Below the pieces are notes generated by a model. The model was not told where the DNA came from, did not search any database, and saw only the letters and a list, made by a program, of their open reading frames with translations. Of a DNA stretch of 5,508 bases, positions 1 through 5,508 are shown in pieces. The position numbers were made by a program, and so were the translations under genes. Position 1 is the stretch's first letter, and each line of letters opens with the position of its first letter. The DNA is taken from contig JALXDW010000290.1 in NCBI GenBank assembly GCA_027070385.1, positions 1 through 5,508 on the forward strand. The letters run 5' to 3'. Source of the stretch: Chromatiales bacterium. GTDB taxonomy: Bacteria; Pseudomonadota; Gammaproteobacteria; UBA6429; Thiohalophilaceae.

Positions 1-1
1 C

Positions 2-328
2 TTTGCTGCTGAAACCGAACAGCTTGAAAAACATGCACGGCAAAAGTTAAAAGACAAAGGTGTGGATATGATTGCGGCTAACTGGGTGGGTCATGCGGCC
101 ACTCAAACGAATGGTACCTTTGGCAGCGACGACAACGCCCTTACATTATTTTGGCAAGGTGGTGAGTTGGCATTGGGCGTTTCCAGTAAAACACGGTTGG
201 CGAGAGAGTTGGTTGCGTTGATTGCTTCACAGTATGATGATGCGATTCAGTCAGGTAGACTCAATAAAGAACAGCGTAAAATAAAAAATGTTGTTCAGTT
301 AAAGGCCAAGAGTCAGGATAAAAAATGA
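2..328 (+). CDS. coaBC: CoaBC, phosphopantothenoylcysteine decarboxylase/synthetase (C-terminal part only)
   Basis: Partial gene, open at the left edge of the window; 108 codons are visible before the TGA stop. The fragment starts in the FAAET motif of the CoaB (phosphopantothenate-cysteine ligase) half. It continues through a Lys-rich stretch (ARQKLKDKGVD), the conserved AN..VG segment and DDNALTLFW, which is the usual order at the C-terminus of the family. CoaB condenses 4'-phosphopantothenate with cysteine using CTP in bacteria; the CoaC half, outside the window, then decarboxylates the product to 4'-phosphopantetheine for coenzyme A. The protein ends in a basic tail of about 25 residues (from SGRLNKEQRK) that is probably poorly conserved. 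Where many relatives read ANDV, this one reads ANWV; other variants occur in the family, so I do not call it defective. dut follows after about 50 bases, as in E. coli and Pseudomonas. Confidence 0.93.
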   Translation, partial: FAAETEQLEKHARQKLKDKGVDMIAANWVGHAATQTNGTFGSDDNALTLFWQGGELALGVSSKTRLARELVALIASQYDDAIQSGRLNKEQRKIKNVVQLKAKSQDKK

Positions 329-366
329 TAACTAAAAAATAATGAGTCATGCTGAAGTATTGACTG

Positions 367-374
367 GGAAAGGG
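367..374 (+). promoter_or_regulatory. Ribosome-binding site deciding the dut start
   Basis: The purine run GGAAAGGG lies 5 bases before ATG 380. A GTG at 377-379 is directly next to this ATG and in frame, but it would leave only 2 bases after the purine run. The ATG is therefore the better start, and it gives exactly the 151-residue length of E. coli Dut. Confidence 0.6.
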
Positions 375-379
375 TTGTG

Positions 380-835
380 ATGCAAAAAATTGAATTAAAA
401 ATACTGGATACGCGCTTGGGCAAGGAAATTGACATGCCGAACTATGCTACTGAAGGTTCAGCGGGAATCGACTTACGTGCCTGTCTGGATGAAGCGTTAA
501 CCATCCACCCGGGTGAGACCCACCTTCTTCCAACTGGCATGGCCATTCACATTGGAGACCCGTCGCTTGCGGCTATGATTCTGCCTCGCTCAGGCCTGGG
601 GCATAAGCATGGTATTGTGCTGGGGAATCTTGTTGGTTTAATTGATTCCGATTATCAGGGGCAGTTATTTGTTTCCTGCTGGAACAGAGGCAGTGACTCT
701 TTCAAAATAGATATCGGGGATCGTATTGCTCAACTGGTGTTTGTTCCGGTCGTACAAGCCGAGTTTGATGTTGTGACAGAGTTTGATGAAAGTGAACGCG
801 CAGAAGGTGGTTTTGGCCATACCGGTCGTGGCTAA
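380..835 (+). CDS. dut: Deoxyuridine 5'-triphosphate nucleotidohydrolase (dUTPase)
   Basis: Homotrimeric cytosolic dUTPase, which hydrolyses dUTP to dUMP and pyrophosphate. This keeps uracil out of DNA and supplies dUMP for dTMP synthesis. With ATG 380 as start the protein has 151 residues, and it aligns almost without gaps to the E. coli enzyme as I remember it. All five family motifs are present: AGIDLRA (28-34), [10 protein letters not shown] (69-78), [13 protein letters not shown] (82-94, containing the catalytic Asp at 89), GDRIAQLVF (113-121), and the flexible C-terminal lid EGGFGHTGR (142-150), which closes over the active site. The gene lies between coaBC (51-base gap) and algC (37-base gap), with no terminator-like hairpin in either gap, so it is probably part of one transcript. 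It appears intact and typical. The in-frame GTG at 377 would add one residue and is less likely to be used. Confidence 0.97.
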   Translation: MQKIELKILDTRLGKEIDMPNYATEGSAGIDLRACLDEALTIHPGETHLLPTGMAIHIGDPSLAAMILPRSGLGHKHGIVLGNLVGLIDSDYQGQLFVSCWNRGSDSFKIDIGDRIAQLVFVPVVQAEFDVVTEFDESERAEGGFGHTGRG

Positions 836-872
836 ATTAATAATAAATTAAGGGAACAAGGTTGTAACAGTT

Positions 873-3512
873 ATGGCAAAACAGGATAAACCGCTACGCA
901 CATCGAAGCGTCGTAAAAAAGGTGGCACGATAAAAAAAGGTGGGCTAACTCTTAATACGATTTCACTGCTTTCTTTTATATTATTCAGTGCCACATTTGT
1001 GGTTATGCTTTATATTATGCGTTGGAATACACTGAATATTATTGACAACCAGAGTACTACCATCGAGCGTAGTGTGGCAGACCAGTTTGCCAGTCATTTA
1101 ACGTTATCCATTGCCAGTTATACAGAAGGACTGGCTGCCATCGCTAAAGACCCTTTAACCCGTGAAATAATTTTATCGGGTAATGCTGAAAAAATTGTTA
1201 GCCGGCAAACACAACTTGTTGGTTTATTTCCGAATGCTTTACGATTAAGATTTTTGAAAGAAGGCAACTTGCGACCAACAAAGCAAACCACACCACATAT
1301 TGGTTTTGCTTGTGTGGATATGTTTAATCGTTCACGTGAAACGAAACGTCCCCCCGGTGTTGAAACACATGTTTTTGGTACGGCACAGCAGCACATTGAT
1401 TTTGTTCACCCGGTCTTAAATAAAGAAAAAACCAATGTTGTTGGCCACGTTCAACTGGTTGTTAATGTGAATATGCTTAACAAGTGGTTAAAGTTGAGTA
1501 ACCTGATTGACTATGTGGAGCTTTATCAAATAGCCGGGCAAGGACATAAATCATTGCTGATTGGTCGAGCCGGGGATGCTGCACTGCGTATCAATGAAAC
1601 GCCTCGTAAATACAATATACCCGGTACGCAATGGGAAATTCGTATCTGGCCGGGGGCAAGTATTAATACCCAATATGATCGGTTACTGACTTATCTTTTA
1701 TTATTAATGGGTGTGGGTATTTTTGCTGTTATTATTTACTTGTCCTGGCGTTCATTAAGCCGCGCTTTAACCTCCGACATTGATAATCTGGTCGGGTTAG
1801 TGGTGAGTACATTGCGCGGGGAAAAAAAATACCAGTATAAAATGGAAATGAAAGAATTTAAAGATGCTGCCAAACGCTTAAATGATGTACTGTTAAATCA
1901 GAATCGTGATCGGGAACGTGATGGTGAGCTTGATAGTACCGTGGCACCGAGCATGGAGATGGAATTTGATTCAGCGGCCATGTACGCATCAAGTGCGTCC
2001 ATGCAAGTTGAAGAACTCGATGAACAGGCCATGCAGCAAGTAGAACAACAACGTTTGGCCGCCAGTCAAAAAAGCAGTCAAAGCCTGAAGCAATCTATTC
2101 AGGAAACAGCAGAGGCTTCGATGAATAAAGAAATGTCACCCATTCCACCACCTGAAATTTTTAAAGCCTATGATATTCGCGGTATTGTGGGTGTCAGCTT
2201 AACGGCTAATTATGCAGAACTGATTGGTAAAGCACTTGGTAGTGAAGCGTCCAGTCGCGGTGTCAGCAGTATTGCTTTTGCCCGAGACGGACGTTTATCG
2301 GGGCCGGAATTGGGTCAGGCTTTGGTAAAAGGTATTTTATCTACCGGTATTGATGTGATTGACGTGGGTATGGTGCCCACGCCACTGCTTTATTTTTCAG
2401 CACATGAGTTGACCAAGGGGTCAGGTGTGATGTTAACCGGCAGCCATAACCCACCTGATTATAACGGTTTTAAAATGGTATTAGCCGGTGAAACCTTGTC
2501 GGAAGACAGTATTCAAGTATTAAGAAAACGCATTGAGCTCAGTGACTATGTGACCGGTACAGGAAATTATTCAACAGTGCCAATGCTGGAAAAATACATT
2601 AATCGCATTGTTTCTGACGTTAAACCAAAACGTTCATTAAAGGTAGTGGTTGATTGTGGCAACGGTGTCGCGGGTGGTGTTGCTCCACGATTATACCGTG
2701 CCATGGGATGTGAAGTGATTGAACTGTATTGCGACATTGATGGTAAATTTCCAAACCATCACCCGGATCCCAGCCAGCCGAAAAACCTGGTAGATCTGAT
2801 TGAAGCCGTAAAAGTGCATAAAGCTGATCTGGGAATGGCTTTTGATGGTGATGGTGATCGCCTCGGAGTAGTCAGTTCCGATGGTAACATTATTTGGCCA
2901 GATCGTTTGTTGATGCTATTTGCTGAAGATGTGCTGTCACGAAACCAGGGAGCACAGATTATTTTCGATATTAAATGCACCAGCAATTTAACCAAAGCCA
3001 TTTGGGAAAAAGGTGGTGAGCCTTTAATGTGGAAAACCGGCCATTCATTAATAAAGTCAAAAATGAAACAGTCGGGTGCATTGCTTGCGGGTGAAATGAG
3101 TGGCCATATTTTCTTTAAAGAACGTTGGTATGGTTTTGATGATGGCCTGTACAGTGGTGCACGCTTGCTGGAAATACTGGCGGCTGATGTTCGGCAACCG
3201 CGAGTTGTCTTTGCCAGTCTGCCTGATTCAGTTAATACACCTGAATTACAGATTAAAATGCGTGAAGGTGCGCATCATGCTTTTATTGAAAAGTTACTCG
3301 ATACGGCCGATTTTGGTGAAGCTAATGTGACGATGATAGACGGTATCCGGGTTGACTACGCGGATGGCTGGGGGTTGGTGCGAGCATCGAATACCACTCC
3401 CTGCTTAGTCTTGCGTTTTGAAGGTCAGACTAAAGAGGCAATGGAAAAAGTACAGGCCAAGTTTAAGCAGGTGCTGCACTCGGTTGATGAAACGTTAGTA
3501 TTACCTTTCTGA
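873..3512 (+). CDS. algC: Membrane-anchored AlgC-type phosphomannomutase/phosphoglucomutase
   Basis: An 879-residue protein with two parts. The C-terminal part (about 426-879) is a complete alpha-D-phosphohexomutase that closely resembles Pseudomonas AlgC: KAYDIRG (431-437), phosphoserine loop TGSHNPP (522-528, Ser524), metal loop DGDGDR (658-663), sugar-binding loop GEMSGH (740-745) and phosphate-binding RASNTTP (837-843). The family interconverts 6- and 1-phosphates of mannose and glucose, feeding GDP-mannose, LPS and other polysaccharides. The N-terminal part has ten Lys/Arg in residues 1-24, a membrane helix at about 28-49, a probable periplasmic domain at 51-268, a second helix at about 271-291, a HAMP-like helical stretch (292-342) and a Gln/Met/Glu/Ser-rich linker (345-425). 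The enzyme should therefore face the cytoplasm, tethered to the inner membrane. ATG 873 has only a modest AAGG at 858-861, 11 bases upstream. Long AlgC forms are, I believe, annotated in pseudomonads, so the fusion is probably genuine rather than a start error. What the outer domain senses cannot be read from the sequence. Confidence 0.93.
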   Translation: MAKQDKPLRTSKRRKKGGTIKKGGLTLNTISLLSFILFSATFVVMLYIMRWNTLNIIDNQSTTIERSVADQFASHLTLSIASYTEGLAAIAKDPLTREIILSGNAEKIVSRQTQLVGLFPNALRLRFLKEGNLRPTKQTTPHIGFACVDMFNRSRETKRPPGVETHVFGTAQQHIDFVHPVLNKEKTNVVGHVQLVVNVNMLNKWLKLSNLIDYVELYQIAGQGHKSLLIGRAGDAALRINETPRKYNIPGTQWEIRIWPGASINTQYDRLLTYLLLLMGVGIFAVIIYLSWRSLSRALTSDIDNLVGLVVSTLRGEKKYQYKMEMKEFKDAAKRLNDVLLNQNRDRERDGELDSTVAPSMEMEFDSAAMYASSASMQVEELDEQAMQQVEQQRLAASQKSSQSLKQSIQETAEASMNKEMSPIPPPEIFKAYDIRGIVGVSLTANYAELIGKALGSEASSRGVSSIAFARDGRLSGPELGQALVKGILSTGIDVIDVGMVPTPLLYFSAHELTKGSGVMLTGSHNPPDYNGFKMVLAGETLSEDSIQVLRKRIELSDYVTGTGNYSTVPMLEKYINRIVSDVKPKRSLKVVVDCGNGVAGGVAPRLYRAMGCEVIELYCDIDGKFPNHHPDPSQPKNLVDLIEAVKVHKADLGMAFDGDGDRLGVVSSDGNIIWPDRLLMLFAEDVLSRNQGAQIIFDIKCTSNLTKAIWEKGGEPLMWKTGHSLIKSKMKQSGALLAGEMSGHIFFKERWYGFDDGLYSGARLLEILAADVRQPRVVFASLPDSVNTPELQIKMREGAHHAFIEKLLDTADFGEANVTMIDGIRVDYADGWGLVRASNTTPCLVLRFEGQTKEAMEKVQAKFKQVLHSVDETLVLPF
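2110..2123 (+). promoter_or_regulatory. Candidate internal ribosome-binding site and start inside algC
   Basis: CAGAGG at 2110-2115 is followed, after 5 bases, by an in-frame ATG at 2121 (Met417 of the long protein). Starting here would give a 463-residue protein holding only the soluble mutase, the same length as the classical P. aeruginosa AlgC. The spacing is better than at the upstream start (AAGG, 11 bases). Use of this start is an inference; no internal promoter was identified. Confidence 0.4.
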
Positions 3513-3520
3513 ATGAATAT

Positions 3521-3571
3521 TTAACCGCGATGGTATCACAAAGGACTCTCCACCGCGGTTAATGATTTTTT
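3521..3571 (+). terminator. Probable Rho-independent terminator after algC
   Basis: TTAACCGCG (3521-3529) pairs perfectly with CGCGGTTAA (3554-3562). After one mismatch the stem continues with TGG (3531-3533) against CCA (3550-3552), leaving a 16-base loop. Six T residues follow at 3566-3571, three bases past the stem. The hairpin starts 9 bases after the algC stop codon. The loop is longer and the T-run less immediate than in the strongest terminators, so partial read-through into argB is possible. Confidence 0.62.
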
Positions 3572-3579
3572 CCTTTCTA

Positions 3580-3608
3580 TTGTCATTCCATTCCTCCTCA
3601 GTTACCAT
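3580..3608 (+). promoter_or_regulatory. Candidate sigma-70-type promoter for argB-slmA
   Basis: TTGTCA (3580-3585, five of six to the -35 consensus) and TACCAT (3603-3608, four of six to the -10 consensus) are separated by 17 bases. They lie just after the probable algC terminator and about 40 bases before the argB start. The position makes sense for a separate argB transcript, but such matches are common by chance in AT-rich DNA. I found no convincing ArgR operator here. Confidence 0.38.
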
Positions 3609-3609
3609 T

Positions 3610-3628
3610 ACTTCATTATTAACGAAGT
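3610..3628 (+). repeat. Short inverted repeat in the argB leader
   Basis: ACTTC (3610-3614) and GAAGT (3624-3628) form a 5-base stem around a 9-base AT-rich loop, right after the candidate -10 element and 21 bases before the argB start. It could be a small operator or a weak leader hairpin, or chance. It does not match the ARG-box consensus well. Confidence 0.25.
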
Positions 3629-3637
3629 GAACATTAA

Positions 3638-4543
<906 letters not shown>

Positions 4544-4549
4544 TCCGTA

Positions 4550-5170
4550 ATGACGTATTCAGAATCAACTTCCCAACCACGAAAAGCGCGTTCAGATAAA
4601 CCGTCCCGCCGGCAGCAAATACTGGAAGCATTGGCTCGGCAATTAGAAGAAAGTCCGGGTGAACGGATTACAACTGCCGGTCTGGCCAAAGCCGTGGGTG
4701 TCTCTGAAGCTGCGCTATATCGTCACTTTCCCAGTAAGGCACGCATGTTTGAAGGCCTGATTGAATTTATTGAAGACTCTATCTTCGGGTTGATCAATCG
4801 TATTTTAGCTGAAGAAAAGTCATCGTTGGTGCGCTGTGAACAGATATTAAAGTTATTGCTGACATTTGCAGAAAAAAATGCCGGGATGACGCGCTTGCTT
4901 ACCGGTGAAGCACTCACCGGTGAAACCGAACGGCTGCGTTTGCGAATTATAAAATTTTTTGAGCGTTTTGAAACACAACTTAAACAGGTCTTGCGTGAAG
5001 GTGAAATGAATGCTGAATTTAAGCTGGGTATTTCAGTACAGGCTTTGGCGAACATGATGTTAAGTCTGGCTGAAGGGCATATTAGCCAGTATGTACGCAG
5101 CCGGTTTCAATATTCACCATTGGAAAACTGGCCCGAACATTGGCATGTGATTGGTTTGGCGTTTAAATAA
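4550..5170 (+). CDS. slmA: Nucleoid occlusion factor SlmA (TetR-fold)
   Basis: SlmA binds specific DNA sites spread over the chromosome except near the terminus and, when DNA-bound, blocks FtsZ ring assembly over the nucleoid. The 206-residue protein has a basic, unstructured N-terminus (1-20), then a TetR-type helix-turn-helix (about 38-60: ITTAGLAKAVG, VSEAALYRHFPSK). Downstream, SlmA-specific blocks match the E. coli protein: RMFEGLIEFIEDS (65-77), MTRLLTGEAL (113-122), FFERFETQLKQVLREG (136-151) and a C-terminal segment with YVRSRFQYSP (181-190). The strong similarity across the ligand/dimer domain separates it from ordinary TetR repressors. It is slightly longer than E. coli SlmA (198), mainly through the N-terminal tail. 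In E. coli slmA follows dut; here algC and argB lie between. No own promoter is evident, so it probably depends on the argB transcript. The gene converges on the minus-strand gene that ends at 5207. Confidence 0.93.
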   Translation: MTYSESTSQPRKARSDKPSRRQQILEALARQLEESPGERITTAGLAKAVGVSEAALYRHFPSKARMFEGLIEFIEDSIFGLINRILAEEKSSLVRCEQILKLLLTFAEKNAGMTRLLTGEALTGETERLRLRIIKFFERFETQLKQVLREGEMNAEFKLGISVQALANMMLSLAEGHISQYVRSRFQYSPLENWPEHWHVIGLAFK

Positions 5171-5206
5171 TCGCTAATAGCAAGCAGCCGATGAAAATCA
5201 ACCGGC

Positions 5207-5508
5207 CTAGCGTGGTTTAAGGGATTTTAATTCTTTAAAGCGGGCAATATCCGCTTCATATTTTTTAAAAATAGCCAGTTTTTCCTGTTTCTGATTTTCA
5301 ATAAAATCATCCGTTTCCTTGATTTGTTTTTTTATTTTTTCAATGTTTTTCAGAATAGATTCGGGTACTTTTTTGCTTTTACGTTCAAAATTACCGGCTT
5401 GTTGAGTGTATTTGTCGAGTAATTTCTGTTTTTTTTGGCGGTTGCTTTCAGAGATTTTTATAATACTGTCAATGGCGGTTATTTTGGTATCACGGCTTAA
5501 AATAATAT
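5207..5508 (-). CDS. Lys-rich coiled-coil protein of unknown function (C-terminal part)
   Basis: An open frame runs from the right edge of the window to a TAG at 5207-5209 without any stop, giving 99 complete codons; the start lies outside. The visible part is almost entirely helical: about a fifth of residues are Lys, with many Glu, Gln and Ile/Leu in heptad-like spacing, and it has no Cys or Trp. Segments include LSRDTKITAIDSIIKISESN, VPESILKNIEKIKKQIKE and the end KKYEADIARFKELKSLKPR. The pattern RD..I.AID, then VP..L...I, then Y..DI.R...L reminds me of the C-terminal coiled-coil of small envelope proteins in gammaproteobacteria that often start with a signal peptide and a DUF4124-type domain. 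That is a recollection, not proof, and the N-terminus that could test it is missing. The DNA is visibly more AT-rich than its neighbours, mostly through AAA and GAA codons. It converges with slmA across 36 bases. Confidence 0.72.
   Translation of the reverse strand, partial: IILSRDTKITAIDSIIKISESNRQKKQKLLDKYTQQAGNFERKSKKVPESILKNIEKIKKQIKETDDFIENQKQEKLAIFKKYEADIARFKELKSLKPR

Noticed and set aside
345..365. Inverted repeat AGTCA / TGACT between coaBC and dut.
   Set aside because: The 5-base stem with an 11-base AT-rich loop and no T-run is too weak for a terminator and not a recognisable operator.
360..388. TTGACT as a -35 element for a dut promoter.
   Set aside because: The expected -10 position falls inside the dut coding start and reads A-rich sequence without a TATAAT-like match.
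1118..1396. Minus-strand open frame opposite the algC N-terminal region, plus similar ones at 2759-3001, 3780-3992, 3907-4116 and 4723-5055.
   Set aside because: All lie opposite well-supported genes and their translations show no family motif. They are expected shadows of the real coding frames.
1803..1814. GTGAGTAC within algC, a perfect left part of the E. coli SlmA-binding consensus GTGAGTACTCAC.
   Set aside because: The right half (ATTG in place of TCAC) does not match, so the palindrome is not present. An eight-base match in a coding region is weak evidence.
3100..3330. A 76-codon plus-strand open frame in another frame inside algC.
   Set aside because: It overlaps the conserved sugar-binding region of the mutase and has no recognisable protein features or ribosome-binding site.
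3530..3562. Ten-codon mini-ORF (MVSQRTLHRG) inside the terminator hairpin upstream of argB, with two Arg codons, suggestive of an attenuation leader peptide.
   Set aside because: It has no ribosome-binding site, the two Arg codons are not adjacent, and it overlaps both arms of the hairpin. Arg codon-based attenuation of argB is not established in this group. Chance is more likely.
5173..5211. Possible bidirectional terminator between slmA and the convergent gene (GCTA/TAGC and GCCG/CGGC pairs).
   Set aside because: The pairs are short and interrupted by unpaired bases, and no clear T-run follows on either strand.

Overview
The window looks like core chromosome of a gammaproteobacterium with a fairly AT-leaning genome. 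All four complete genes and the 5' partial gene can be placed by family motifs. Their order is coaBC (3' end) - dut - algC - argB - slmA on the plus strand, followed by a convergent, incomplete gene on the minus strand. Pseudomonas has coaBC-dut-algC-argB together, while E. coli has coaBC(dfp)-dut-slmA-pyrE. The window therefore reads like the Pseudomonas order continued into the slmA segment known from enterics. A non-enteric marine or methylotroph/sulfur-oxidiser-type lineage would fit, but this is a guess; the sequence alone does not fix the genus.

Layout: positions 2-328 hold the C-terminal part of the CoaBC (phosphopantothenoylcysteine) enzyme. Positions 380-835 encode dUTPase. Positions 873-3512 encode an 879-residue AlgC-type phosphomannomutase/phosphoglucomutase, whose catalytic half (from about residue 426) sits behind a long N-terminal module with two transmembrane helices, an extracytoplasmic domain and a Gln/Met/Glu-rich linker. 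The first three genes are closely spaced and have no evident internal terminators, so they are probably co-transcribed. Positions 3513-3649 carry a probable terminator, then a candidate promoter, and separate algC from argB. Positions 3650-4543 encode an arginine-sensitive-type N-acetylglutamate kinase, and 4550-5170 encode the TetR-fold nucleoid-occlusion factor SlmA, whose ribosome-binding site overlaps the end of argB. Positions 5207-5508 (minus strand) hold the 3' end of a Lys-rich, coiled-coil protein that I cannot name.

Functionally this is a cluster of housekeeping steps: coenzyme A synthesis, dUTP removal and dTMP precursor supply, supply of mannose-1-P or glucose-1-P for surface polysaccharides, arginine synthesis, and coupling of division to the nucleoid. 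I see no mobile element, CRISPR array, RNA gene or defence system. The most notable element is the receptor-like membrane module fused to AlgC, together with a well-placed internal start that could release a soluble 463-residue enzyme from the same gene.
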